Below, piece after piece: positions 36,987-46,364 of a stretch of 64,000 bases of DNA. Both the position numbers and the translations under genes were made by a program. The first letter of the stretch is position 1. Every line of letters starts with the position of its first letter. The notes under the pieces are model-generated. The model worked only from the letters and a program-made list of their open reading frames with translations, made no database searches and had not been told where the DNA came from. Source of the stretch: JBCCCJ01 sp039029315. GTDB taxonomy: Bacteria > Bacteroidota > Bacteroidia > J057. The stretch is taken from assembly GCA_039029315.1 (NCBI GenBank), contig JBCCGK010000013.1:1-64000 (forward strand), read 5' to 3'.

Positions 36987-38408
36987 ATGAAAAACAGAAA
37001 TTGTTGGCAATTACTTTCAAGCCTCTCAGGAAGAGAATCCGTCAGATTCATTCGTTGGTTGGAGTTTGAACTGGGAGATACTTGTAAGTATGTCCAACAA
37101 TTGACCAGAAAATTGGTTGAACATCTGCCTGACTGTCCCACAGAGCAGAGAATTTGGTCGCAGATATATCCTGAGAAAGCCTACGATGATGCGCGCTTAA
37201 GAAAGTTGCTTCGGGACACGACAAGGCTTCTGGAAGAATTTCTGGCGATCGAATCCTTTCGGAGAGATCAGCACAAGAAAGATATTTTTCTCCTGCAAGA
37301 GGTTCATCAACGAAACCGCCCTCATCTTTTTCTTAAGATATATCGTCGGTTGGAAAGGTCATTGGAGAAACTTCCTGCCAGGAATGCCAGTTTTTTTCGC
37401 AAACGATATGAGATGGAAGGGATTTTTCAACATTATTTGATCAAATATAGGCCCAGGGAACGATATTCAAGAACAGAGGCTTTCACACATGCCTTCAACA
37501 ATTGGTGGATGTTAGGCAAGATGGAGCTAGCCTGTATCCATTCCTTTCATTCGAGTGGAGAGGGGGATGAATTGGAACAAATCCTTCTGGAAGAGGTCAT
37601 GCAGTATATTTCTCATTCAAAAGTCCAAAAAGATGTCAATGCCTTACAAATCTATCACAATCTTTATCTCCTGTTGCACGGTCGGGCTGGCGTAGAACCC
37701 CAACATATTCTGTCTCTGCTCAAAACACATGGAGGCTTGTTTTCCTTCGAGGAACTTCGGACCATTTTCGGCTTGTTAATCAACTTTCACACAAGCAAAT
37801 ACAATCGCACAAATTCGGCCCTTCAGTACAAGGAATTATTTTTATTGTATGAATGGGGCATTCAGGAAAAACTGATTTTCCAAGATAACCTGATCAACCT
37901 GAATCATTACAAAAATATCCAATCCATTTGCCTTCGGCTCAAAAAATTTGACAAAGCGGCCTATTACCTCAAGCTGTTCAAATCCCATCTCCCAAAAGGG
38001 ATTGGAGAGGAAGCCTATGCCTTCAATCATTCCACCTATTTGTTCGCGGTCAGGGATTTTGTAGGCGTCATTGAGCTTCTTCGCACAACCAAGTTTCATA
38101 ACCTCATGTACGAGATTCCAGCCAGAGCCCTGCTGATTCAGGCGCATTATGAACAATCTGGCCACGGACAAGAATGGCTGTTGACTCAGGTCAACAGCCT
38201 CAGTAGATTTATCCGCCAACAAAAGATCCCTTCCAATCACAAAAAGGCCTATTTGAACTTTCTTACCATCATGGCCAAACTGACAAAAATTCTAATGCCA
38301 TTTGAAATCAGAAAGTTATCCTCAAAAATCACTCAAACCAATCCCCTTTACCAGGGGCATTGGCTAAATCAAAAAATATCAGAAAGACTTGATACCAAAT
38401 CTTTCTGA
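36987..38408 (+). CDS. Unknown helical protein, paralogue of the 31091 gene
   Basis: 473 aa from the ATG at 36987; the upstream open frame from 36906 is AT-rich leader. It has the same layout as the 31091 protein: a short N-terminal module (LLSSLSGRESVRFIRWLEFE) and a long helical body with a C-terminal repeat-like part (YAFNHSTYLFAVRDFVGVIELL matched to YNLANLLFAKGDFRRVLQLL). Shared positions include LYEWGIQEKLIFQDN against LYKTLVRERIIYEQN. Identity is low, so the duplication is old. No known domain. The gene follows a leader of about 250 bases without visible boxes. Confidence 0.75.
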   Translation: MKNRNCWQLLSSLSGRESVRFIRWLEFELGDTCKYVQQLTRKLVEHLPDCPTEQRIWSQIYPEKAYDDARLRKLLRDTTRLLEEFLAIESFRRDQHKKDIFLLQEVHQRNRPHLFLKIYRRLERSLEKLPARNASFFRKRYEMEGIFQHYLIKYRPRERYSRTEAFTHAFNNWWMLGKMELACIHSFHSSGEGDELEQILLEEVMQYISHSKVQKDVNALQIYHNLYLLLHGRAGVEPQHILSLLKTHGGLFSFEELRTIFGLLINFHTSKYNRTNSALQYKELFLLYEWGIQEKLIFQDNLINLNHYKNIQSICLRLKKFDKAAYYLKLFKSHLPKGIGEEAYAFNHSTYLFAVRDFVGVIELLRTTKFHNLMYEIPARALLIQAHYEQSGHGQEWLLTQVNSLSRFIRQQKIPSNHKKAYLNFLTIMAKLTKILMPFEIRKLSSKITQTNPLYQGHWLNQKISERLDTKSF

Positions 38409-38503
38409 TAAAATATATCTGTGAGACGATTGGATGCAAGCTCGTATCCTCATTCACGGGAGGATTCAGTTGTCCTATCAGTCTGCCTCTTTACTCCAAT
38501 TCT

Positions 38504-38947
38504 CTATTGAGTAACAGATATTGTTTGCCGGACTATCCCGCTTGAGGAAGATAGCTGAACAAAATACATCCCTGATTGCAGGACTGGAAAACCTTCGCGC
38601 AATTCTGCCTCAGAAATGTCTCTTTTTTGCCAAACCACTTTTCCTTGAAAATCACGAACAACAAACTCTTCCACTGTGAAAGATCGATCAGGAGAGACAA
38701 TCGAGCCAGCTGGAAGTTGATTTGCGAAGTGCTCCATAGACAAAGTTGGCAATTGGTCCATTTGCTGCTGCTCTTCAGTATCTGGTTGACTCACTCGGAG
38801 GATTAAATCCTCTATCCACACCTGCCCATGCCCTGTTGTAGGGAGCATCAATCCGACAAAACATAGAACGACAAAAGCAACAATTTTAGAAAACGGAAGG
38901 ACAAGGATTCCTTTTCTCCATTCAAAGAATGTAGACATAAAATTCAT
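38504..38947 (-). CDS. Small secreted protein with a sorting-domain-like C-terminus
   Basis: 147 aa from the ATG at 38947; 38938 is an alternative start. A basic N-terminus and a hydrophobic helix end in TTGHGQ, a plausible signal-peptide cleavage site. The C-terminal 65 residues (EEFVVRDFQGKVVWQKRDIS ... LQSGMYFVQLSSSSG) follow the strand pattern of a T9SS sorting domain but lack the usual YPNP start. There is little mature protein besides, so it may be an adaptor or a remnant of a larger exported protein. Confidence 0.65.
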   Translation of the reverse strand: MNFMSTFFEWRKGILVLPFSKIVAFVVLCFVGLMLPTTGHGQVWIEDLILRVSQPDTEEQQQMDQLPTLSMEHFANQLPAGSIVSPDRSFTVEEFVVRDFQGKVVWQKRDISEAELREGFPVLQSGMYFVQLSSSSGIVRQTISVTQ

Positions 38948-39232
38948 ACGCACTGTTTGAGATAGTGAGAGATGGATTGTTTCTCTCAATTAATTCAACA
39001 TAAATTTAGTTTTTGTTTCAGTAATTTAAAATTCATGGATTTTTCATTACAAAACAACACTAATTTACCCATTCTCCAACTTCATTTTTTTTAGTCCCAC
39101 ATAGTAGGGAAGCTTGAGTATCAGGACATGTAGGGTAAGATCAAGAGAGAAAAGGTATTGAATTACGAGCCACGAATTTGTATCTTCTGTCGTTAAAGAT
39201 CATTAAGAAATTGTTCTTTTTCTGTGGAGCCC

Positions 39233-40300
39233 ATGATGAGACTTGTCTATATAATATTAGCACTAATGATAGGGATGGCTATGCCATCTATGGCTGATGA
39301 TGATGAAGTATTATATAAAGATATTCGCCTAAAACGGATAGAAGTTCCATTCTATACATTTGCAGAATACACCCCCCAGGTAGCGTTGAGAATGGGATAT
39401 GCCCAATTTGAGATTCAAAACGCCCAGGAATGGGATTCTGTTGCAAGCAGGAATATTCCTTATGAAGTCGATCTGGTCTTCACCAAGTATCCCAAAAATC
39501 TCAAACGATGGCGAACGGACTATGATGATCTTCTCAATGATCGCATGAGCACTTTGCTTGAGATGGATTCTTCTTTTAAGCGGCCGGAAGTGAAATGGAA
39601 TATGATTTTGCAAACACGGCCCGAATCTGAAGAGGAAGCCAAGTCATATTTTCATGGATTTGTGATCAAATACAAACCGAAGCGGATTCGGGTTATCGAG
39701 GAAGTGAAATCCCCGGCCCAACTCAAGGCATTGATTGCAGGCAAAGCCACGATCAAGGATTCTACTGTCATAAAAGTGCTGAATCGACATCCTGATTGGC
39801 ACAATATGCTGGTTGTCGCTGACTGGACCGGCAGTATGTATAAACATGGGGCGCAACTGGCCCTCTGGCACAAAAAGCTGTTACTCAGGGAGCCGGACCG
39901 GGTAAAACATTTTGTTTTTTTCAATGACGGAAACAAAAAGAAGAGCTGGCAGAAGGCAATTGGAAAAACAGGAGGGGTGTATAGAGCCAAAAGCAATGAT
40001 CTGGAAGAAATTGTCGAAACGATGGAATATGTGATGAAAAAAGGCAATGGAGGGGATGCGCCTGAAAATGATCTCGAAGCTGTGTTGACTGGCATTCAAT
40101 ATCTGGAGGAATGGGAGGAGTTGATTCTGATTGCGGATAACAAAAGTGAGGTCCGGGATCTGGAATTATTGACCAAGATTGATCGGCCAATTCGAATTAT
40201 TCTCTGCGATTTTAAAGGGAAAGTTCATCCAAATTATCTGGAAATTGCCCAAAAGACTGGAGGGAGTCTTCATACCATCCACAAAGATTTCACTCCTTAG
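39233..40300 (+). CDS. Secreted vWA-like domain protein
   Basis: 355 aa from the ATG at 39233 (the open frame begins with GTG at 39224). Signal peptide to about residue 20 (MPSMADDD). Residues 185-350 resemble a von Willebrand A fold: VVADWTGSMYKHG replaces the classic DxSxS metal motif, and GGDAPENDLEAV is the second metal loop. The N-terminal half (20-180) is unrecognised. vWA proteins bind partners through a metal ion. With Thr at the second motif position, metal binding may be weaker. It is a single gene with no linked AAA ATPase. Confidence 0.75.
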   Translation: MMRLVYIILALMIGMAMPSMADDDEVLYKDIRLKRIEVPFYTFAEYTPQVALRMGYAQFEIQNAQEWDSVASRNIPYEVDLVFTKYPKNLKRWRTDYDDLLNDRMSTLLEMDSSFKRPEVKWNMILQTRPESEEEAKSYFHGFVIKYKPKRIRVIEEVKSPAQLKALIAGKATIKDSTVIKVLNRHPDWHNMLVVADWTGSMYKHGAQLALWHKKLLLREPDRVKHFVFFNDGNKKKSWQKAIGKTGGVYRAKSNDLEEIVETMEYVMKKGNGGDAPENDLEAVLTGIQYLEEWEELILIADNKSEVRDLELLTKIDRPIRIILCDFKGKVHPNYLEIAQKTGGSLHTIHKDFTP

Positions 40301-40426
40301 TGGCTACTTCTGACAAAAACCGATGGCTTGCCCGATAATTTCCCATTGAAAGGGAGAACGATTTGATGAAAAGGAGGTTCAAGCGGGATAAATAGGCAGG
40401 AGATGAACCAGGCTATTGGCAGGTGT

Positions 40427-41482
40427 CTATCCGATGATGGACTTCTTATAGCGACTGATATCTCGCATTCGCTTGATGGTCTCAATCACTCCCGGAAAAG
40501 GAACACCCAGCAAATGATTGGCCATGCTGATTTCGTAAATGGTTCTCCATTGACGAAAAAGAATTTTATAAGCTTCCCAGATAGAAAATCCTGGCTGGTA
40601 GATATGGGTAGGCTCAGATTTGACGCCATTGATCTCAAGAATGTAGAAATTCTTTCCTGCTTTCAGCTCTGCCATGCTCCGGCACTTGATATCAAATCTT
40701 CCAAAATATATCCCATCCAGCTGATGGCTGATCCTATCAAACAGATTAAGAAGCTCTTGATCAATATGCGCGTTCCCATTCAGAAAGGTAGTTCCGCGAC
40801 TGTGATTGCCAATCGGAACCAATTGCAGTTCTTCACCTGGCTCCAATACCTTCTGCATGATAGACGCTTTCCCTTCTTCCAATACAGACAGTTGTAGTCT
40901 GGCTCTGGGATATGCCTCAATCAATTCCCTGACGGTACTGTGACCATTTCCAGTTACAGTCAGGAATTTTTTCAGGGTAACAGAAGTGATTTTTCCATTT
41001 TCTTTGCCCGGATAGCGATAATACAAAATGCTCACCTCTTCTGGCTCTGAGATGAACTCCTGCAACACCAGGTTCATTGGATAGGCATCTCTGTATTCTT
41101 TCAATTCATTCTGGGAATGAATCTTCTCCACCAAAAATCCGCGTTCCCCCACATCGGGCTTGGCAATGATGGGAAAGCTGATCCCCATCTGATTGAGTTG
41201 ATTCAATGCAGTGGTCAAGGACGTAGACTTCGGCACAAAGAGAGATTTGGGAATCCACTCTTTGGGGATTTTATTGAGGATGTCCATTTTGGATTCTCCC
41301 CAAAACCCGCCCAGATCGATGCCGGGGTTGGCAGCACTGAAAAACACAAATGCCCGTGCCTTAAGTGCCAACAACAGATAATACATGTAGACAGGGGTAT
41401 AAATGAGATGCATTGGCCAATACTCCCAACTCCTCAATCGAATCCAAAAAGGAGATCTCTGAATTTGTTGCCAAACACTCAT
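40427..41482 (-). CDS. Membrane-associated ATP-grasp-like protein
   Basis: 351 aa. The N-terminal 55 residues contain a hydrophobic segment (MHLIYTPVYMYYLLLALKAR). Residues 90-310 look like an ATP-grasp fold: FPIIAKPDVGERGFLVEKI (the ATP-binding Lys and Gly loop), LVLQEFI, and late metal-ligand motifs FGRFDIKCR and FYILEINGV (Asp, Glu, Asn). The relatives I recognise are D-Ala-D-Ala-ligase-like proteins of unknown substrate. It would join a carboxylate to an amine or thiol using ATP. It starts 25 bases after the DinB-like gene on the same strand, so the two are probably cotranscribed. Confidence 0.75.
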   Translation of the reverse strand: MSVWQQIQRSPFWIRLRSWEYWPMHLIYTPVYMYYLLLALKARAFVFFSAANPGIDLGGFWGESKMDILNKIPKEWIPKSLFVPKSTSLTTALNQLNQMGISFPIIAKPDVGERGFLVEKIHSQNELKEYRDAYPMNLVLQEFISEPEEVSILYYRYPGKENGKITSVTLKKFLTVTGNGHSTVRELIEAYPRARLQLSVLEEGKASIMQKVLEPGEELQLVPIGNHSRGTTFLNGNAHIDQELLNLFDRISHQLDGIYFGRFDIKCRSMAELKAGKNFYILEINGVKSEPTHIYQPGFSIWEAYKILFRQWRTIYEISMANHLLGVPFPGVIETIKRMRDISRYKKSIIG

Positions 41483-41507
41483 TCGTCATTCATTTGCCAG
41501 GTGAAGT

Positions 41508-42029
41508 CTATTGATTGACTCGCTTGCGATGCTTCAAGGTGGAAGGTGCAATCCCAAACCCATACGGTAATTCTATCTCTGGGGCGACCACCTTCAATCC
41601 CATTCTGATCATGGCCAGATGATGAATCGCATGTTCAATATTGTAAATCAGTTCTCGATCAAGGGTAGTAGGAACCTTAATGCTTGTATGTTGATCTTCT
41701 CCATACTCTGTTTCCAAAAATAATTCAGAGGAAATCTGGCCTGATAACAGAGACTCTACAATTTCATCGATAATTTGGGAAGCATGTTTCGGATTTTCTT
41801 CTATCAAGCAATTTCGCTGTCGTTTCTCATAATTGATGATGCCTGATGGTGCCTGTTCAATCAAACACTGAAAAAATTCGATCACATGTCTGGTGTGTTG
41901 TCCAATACTCGAATTTGAAAAAATATCCAGAGGTTCTTTATATCGCTCAGTATCAAGTGCGTCCAAAAAAGCCTTCATCTGAGATAAAGTGCCTGACACA
42001 ACTTCGGTCAAAGATAGCGTTTGTTTCAT
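41508..42029 (-). CDS. DinB-like four-helix metal-binding protein
   Basis: 173 aa, all helical. The DinB/YfiT metal triad is visible: His45 and His48 in GQHTRHVIEFF and His133, His136 and His137 in NIEHAIHHLAM. Members include thiol-dependent transferases (bacillithiol, mycothiol) and damage-inducible proteins of unknown function. The first gene of a two-gene minus-strand unit with the ATP-grasp gene. Its partner might use the same small-molecule thiol or amine (inference only). Confidence 0.8.
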   Translation of the reverse strand: MKQTLSLTEVVSGTLSQMKAFLDALDTERYKEPLDIFSNSSIGQHTRHVIEFFQCLIEQAPSGIINYEKRQRNCLIEENPKHASQIIDEIVESLLSGQISSELFLETEYGEDQHTSIKVPTTLDRELIYNIEHAIHHLAMIRMGLKVVAPEIELPYGFGIAPSTLKHRKRVNQ

Positions 42030-42227
42030 GTAGTTCTATTACAGAAGATCTGTCTCTATACAAAGGGTTATTTCCCTCAATTTCTGGATTGAACATCCGA
42101 CATATCGTCTCCCTTAAGACAATTGTCGGATCAGTTGACCCGACCAATATAGGATTTTTTTTAGTACTGATTTGTTTTCAAAGTGATCCTTTTCTCCTTA
42201 GACTTGTAATCAAATCAAATATGAGGA

Positions 42228-43286
42228 ATGATCTGTTCGAAACGACAATTGCTGCATCTAGTTCTGTCCTTGGGAATCAGTTTCCTGCTCGCTTGCGAGA
42301 AAGGTGACATTCAGAGACCTTCCGCTCAGAAATCTAGCCCCAAAACCGTATCTGTTGCCTCCGCCCAACAATCTCTGTTGCAGATCCCCATTCATGCTAC
42401 AGGAAGAATTTTTCCAAAAAGAGAGATCAAATTGGGATTTTCGATTGGCGGAATCCTGCAAAAGGTCCTTGCCAAATCAGGACAGCAAGTCCGAGCAGGC
42501 CAACTTCTGGCTCAGCTGGATGCTGGAGAACTCAGCTCACGTGGAGATCAGGCACAGCTTCATCTCAAACAAACCGACCGAGCCCTCCAACGTGCAAAAA
42601 ATCTCTTTGAAGATAGTGTCATTACCCGGGAGCAGTTGGAACAGGCAGAAGTTGCCCTGGCCAATGCAGAAGCAGAGGTCAAAGTGGCGACTTGGTATCA
42701 ATCCAAGGCCAGCCTATTTGCCCCGACTTCTGGAATTGTGCTGAAACGATTGGCTGAAGCGCCAGAACAAATAGGTCCAGGTCAGCCTGTATTTTTGTTT
42801 TCTGCTTCCCAAAACGCCTGGGTGGCCCGTGTCTCCCTGACAGGCAAAGACCTAACTGGACTGTCCACTGGCGATTCGGCGCGTATCCGATTGAGTTCCT
42901 ATCCTGACACTGCTTTTGTGAGTTATATAGAAGAAATCAGTCAAATCGCTGATCCGTATACAGGCACCTTTGAAGTGGATTTGCCCATTCGCTCTAGTAA
43001 GGAGCTCCCCCTTGTCTCAGGTCTTCTTGGCAGTGCAGATATATTTTCTCAACAACAACAACTCTCCTGGATGATTCCGGTAGATGCGCTACACATTACC
43101 CCTTCTGGACGATCTTATGTCTGGCTTGTTCAAGATGGCAAAGTTGAGCAAACTTATGTCCAGCCACAGCAAATCCTGGGGGATCAGGTGTCGATTTCAT
43201 CAGGAATAGAGCGTCCTGTCCAAGTCGTCGTCAGTGACCCGCAGCAGCTTCAATCAGGACAAACAGTCCAGATTCTTGACCAATAA
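42228..43286 (+). CDS. RND efflux periplasmic adaptor (membrane fusion lipoprotein)
   Basis: 352 aa. The signal ends in lipobox LLAC (Cys23), so it is lipid-anchored in the inner membrane facing the periplasm. Lipoyl halves flank a short hairpin: FSIGGILQKVLAKSGQQVRA near 66-85, a helical pair at about 100-150 and LFAPTSGIVLKRL near 165. The beta-barrel and membrane-proximal domains follow. The pump gene begins 33 bases downstream. The short helical hairpin matches the HlyD_D23 / MdtA class. No outer membrane factor is encoded with it. Confidence 0.9.
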   Translation: MICSKRQLLHLVLSLGISFLLACEKGDIQRPSAQKSSPKTVSVASAQQSLLQIPIHATGRIFPKREIKLGFSIGGILQKVLAKSGQQVRAGQLLAQLDAGELSSRGDQAQLHLKQTDRALQRAKNLFEDSVITREQLEQAEVALANAEAEVKVATWYQSKASLFAPTSGIVLKRLAEAPEQIGPGQPVFLFSASQNAWVARVSLTGKDLTGLSTGDSARIRLSSYPDTAFVSYIEEISQIADPYTGTFEVDLPIRSSKELPLVSGLLGSADIFSQQQQLSWMIPVDALHITPSGRSYVWLVQDGKVEQTYVQPQQILGDQVSISSGIERPVQVVVSDPQQLQSGQTVQILDQ

Positions 43287-43319
43287 TCCTGCATTTCACC
43301 TTCCATTCATTCGTCTTTC

Positions 43320-46300
43320 ATGCGCCTTCCAGAACTAGCGATCAAACATCCTTCCTTCACTTTAGTCGTGTTTTTGGCCCTATTGATGCTCGGAATCAGT
43401 GCCTATCTGACAATGCCCCGAAGTGAAGATCCCATCATACGGGTACCGGGAGCGGCAATTTATGTGAGTCTTCCAGGCGCAGGGCCAGTAGATCTCGAAC
43501 AATTGGTAGTCAATCCGATTGAAGAGGCCTTACATGAGTTAGAAGATGTCAAATTCATCTCATCGAGAGCACAGGAAGGCCTCGCCATTGTAGATGTAGA
43601 ATTCCACTTCGGGCTTGACCCTTCAGAAAAATACAGCGAAACCATTGAGAAGGTCAATAGCATCGTGAGTCAGCTACCTACTGGGGTGAATCGGGTTCAG
43701 TTTAGAGAAAAAAGCAACTCCAATACTGTCATGCTCCAACTGGCTCTTGTATCGGAAGACATGCCTTACAAAGTGATGGAAATCCATGCAAAACGACTAA
43801 AGAAGCTTCTGGAGCAGCCTTCTGGAGTCAAAACAGTTCAGATTCGGGCCTTACCAGAACAAGAAATTCAGATTTCCCTGAATCTGGAACAAATGGCGCT
43901 GATGAACCTCAGCCCAGACCAGATTGTGCAGGCCGTCCAATCCAACAATGCCCATATTCCTGCAGGCTCGATCCAGCTGGGCAACAGAAGTTTCAACCTC
44001 AAGACCAGTGGCCCTTACAAAAATCTGGATGAAATCAGAAATACCGTAATCACCTCTTATGAAGGCCGCACGATCTTGCTCAAACATCTTGCAACAGTGA
44101 AGGCCACAGAGGAAGAGTATAGATACATCGCACGCTTCAATGGTCGTCGATGCATTTTCATCACTGTGCAGCAACAGGAAGCATACAACATCTTTGATGT
44201 AGCCAAGGGCCTGAATCAACAATTGTCAACTGTAGAAGCCGAGTTGCCTTCCAATCTTCAATTATCCGTTGTATTTGATCAATCTGAAATGGTGCGAATT
44301 CGCATCAATGGCTTTCTCGAGAACCTTCTCCAAGGCATGGTCTTTGTTGGCATCATCATTTTTCTGGTCCTGGGCAGTCGTCCAGCCTTGATTGTCATCA
44401 TTGCCATCCCGTTCTCCGTTGTTTCTGGCCTGGGCATGCTAGACTTATCCGGCTTCTGGCTGGAACAGATATCCATAGCAGCCCTGGTGATTGTTCTCGG
44501 ATTGTTGGTGGACAATTCCATCGCAATTGTTGAAAATATCCAGCGATTCCTCCAATTGGGATATAACAAAACCGAGGCTGCTTTGCGAGGGACCAGTCAA
44601 TTGGGCTGGGCCTTGTCCAGTGCTACCCTGACGACTTTGCTGGCATTTTTTCCATTGGCCATGATGCCCGAAAAAGCGGGAGAATTCATTCGTTCTCTTC
44701 CATTTACGATCATATTCACTTTAGGCGCTTCTCTGCTGATTGCGCTTAGTCTGACTCCACTCATCGCTACCCGATTCTTGCGGAAGACAGACCCTGAGCA
44801 CCCACAAGAGAGTTGGGTCGAACGCAAGAGTCGTCTATTCATTCAGGGACCTTATCGCAAAAGTCTAGCCTGGGTTTTGACACATCGCTGGTTGACCTTA
44901 TTGCTCGCCTTCCTCAGTTTGGTGGGAACAAGTCTGTTGATTCCCAACATCCCGGCAAAACTGTTTCCGCCAGCCCAAAGGCCTCAATTGCTTATCCGAT
45001 TTTTTGGTCCACATCAAGCCCACTTATCCACAACGGACAGTTTGTTGCACGACATTGAAGAGATCGTAAAGAGTTATCCAATTGTTGAGGAGTATGCCAC
45101 GAATATAGGTGCTGGAAATCCGCGAATTTTCTTCAATGTATATGAACACAGTTATACAGCCAATTATGGAGATATTCTTGTTAGAACTTCCACAGCGAAG
45201 GATGAGGTATTTTTCCCATTTGTAGAAGACTTACGAGCGAGGCTGGACAGTTTCCCAGTAGGAGAGGTTCAGGTTCAGCAGTTTGAGCAAGGACTTCCTG
45301 CCCTGAATGATGTAGAAGTCAGGATTTTGGGGGACAATCTGGATGTACAGCGCGAACTTGCCTACGAGGTAGAGGAGCTGATCAAGCGTATTCCTGGAGT
45401 CCAATATCTCAACAATCCTCTGGCCCAAAGTACCACTGATTTGCAACTGGAAATTCACCACGACAATGCGGCTCTTTTGGGAGTTTCTCTTCTGGAAATC
45501 GACAAAACCATTCGTACCTGCATCAGTGGGAGCGAGGTTGGAGACTTCTTTGACGAGGATGGAAATTCGCATCCCATTGTGATCCGGCCATCAGAAGGGG
45601 CAGCCATCACCCCTGCTGATTTTGACAAGATTTTCGTACGATCTGTTCACAATCGGATGGTGCCGCTACGGCAAGTCGCGAGCTTGCGGTTTGCTCCAGC
45701 TGCTGTGGAGATCCGACATTATGACCTGGAACGTTTTAGCTCGATCACCGCCGATATTGCTGATGAGGTCGAGCTGTCAGCATTTGTTGAGACCCTGAGC
45801 AAGAAACTCGAAGCCAAAGACTGGCCACCGGGCTATCATCATGCCATGAGTGGCCAATTGGAAGTGCAGGGAGAAACCTTCGGCGGAATGGGACAATCCG
45901 CTCTTGTGGCTGCGATTCTAATTTTTGCAGTCCTGATTCTGCAATTTCAATCGTTTATTCAACCCTTGATCATTTTCTCAGCGATTCCTTTGGCAGGTAT
46001 CGGATCTGTGTGGGCATTGTGGCTTACCGGGACGCCCTTCTCGATGACTTCTGTTGTTGGGCTTATCAGTCTGATTGGAATTGTCATCAATGATTCTATT
46101 GTTTTGGTAGATTTTGCAAACCAGGAAAGAAGAACGGGAAAACCATTATTGACAGCTTTAAAAGAAGCAGGAGAAATCCGATTTATGCCGATTCTTCTCA
46201 CCTCCCTGACCACCATTGGTGGCTTGCTCCCCCTCACCTTTCTTGGAGGAGCGATGTGGTCTGCGATGGGCTGGGCATTGATTGGCGGTCTCACAACGTC

Positions 46301-46364
46301 AACTATTCTGATCTTGTTGGTCGTCCCTGTTTTGTATTCTTTGTTTACCCTCGATGATGCCTAA
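43320..46364 (+). CDS. RND-family efflux pump (HAE1/AcrB-like)
   Basis: 1014 aa, twelve membrane helices with two large periplasmic loops (about 35-325 and 555-845). Start MRLPELAIKHPSFTLVVF. The helix-4 motif reads LGLLVDNSIAIVENI: one Asp, where AcrB has an Asp-Asp pair. In helix 10-11 ISLIGIVINDSIVLVDF is typical. It is driven by the proton gradient and works with the adaptor 33 bases upstream to expel drugs, metals or lipids; the substrate is unknown. The single-Asp motif is common in the Bacteroidota branch as far as I recall. Confidence 0.9.
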   Translation: MRLPELAIKHPSFTLVVFLALLMLGISAYLTMPRSEDPIIRVPGAAIYVSLPGAGPVDLEQLVVNPIEEALHELEDVKFISSRAQEGLAIVDVEFHFGLDPSEKYSETIEKVNSIVSQLPTGVNRVQFREKSNSNTVMLQLALVSEDMPYKVMEIHAKRLKKLLEQPSGVKTVQIRALPEQEIQISLNLEQMALMNLSPDQIVQAVQSNNAHIPAGSIQLGNRSFNLKTSGPYKNLDEIRNTVITSYEGRTILLKHLATVKATEEEYRYIARFNGRRCIFITVQQQEAYNIFDVAKGLNQQLSTVEAELPSNLQLSVVFDQSEMVRIRINGFLENLLQGMVFVGIIIFLVLGSRPALIVIIAIPFSVVSGLGMLDLSGFWLEQISIAALVIVLGLLVDNSIAIVENIQRFLQLGYNKTEAALRGTSQLGWALSSATLTTLLAFFPLAMMPEKAGEFIRSLPFTIIFTLGASLLIALSLTPLIATRFLRKTDPEHPQESWVERKSRLFIQGPYRKSLAWVLTHRWLTLLLAFLSLVGTSLLIPNIPAKLFPPAQRPQLLIRFFGPHQAHLSTTDSLLHDIEEIVKSYPIVEEYATNIGAGNPRIFFNVYEHSYTANYGDILVRTSTAKDEVFFPFVEDLRARLDSFPVGEVQVQQFEQGLPALNDVEVRILGDNLDVQRELAYEVEELIKRIPGVQYLNNPLAQSTTDLQLEIHHDNAALLGVSLLEIDKTIRTCISGSEVGDFFDEDGNSHPIVIRPSEGAAITPADFDKIFVRSVHNRMVPLRQVASLRFAPAAVEIRHYDLERFSSITADIADEVELSAFVETLSKKLEAKDWPPGYHHAMSGQLEVQGETFGGMGQSALVAAILIFAVLILQFQSFIQPLIIFSAIPLAGIGSVWALWLTGTPFSMTSVVGLISLIGIVINDSIVLVDFANQERRTGKPLLTALKEAGEIRFMPILLTSLTTIGGLLPLTFLGGAMWSAMGWALIGGLTTSTILILLVVPVLYSLFTLDDA

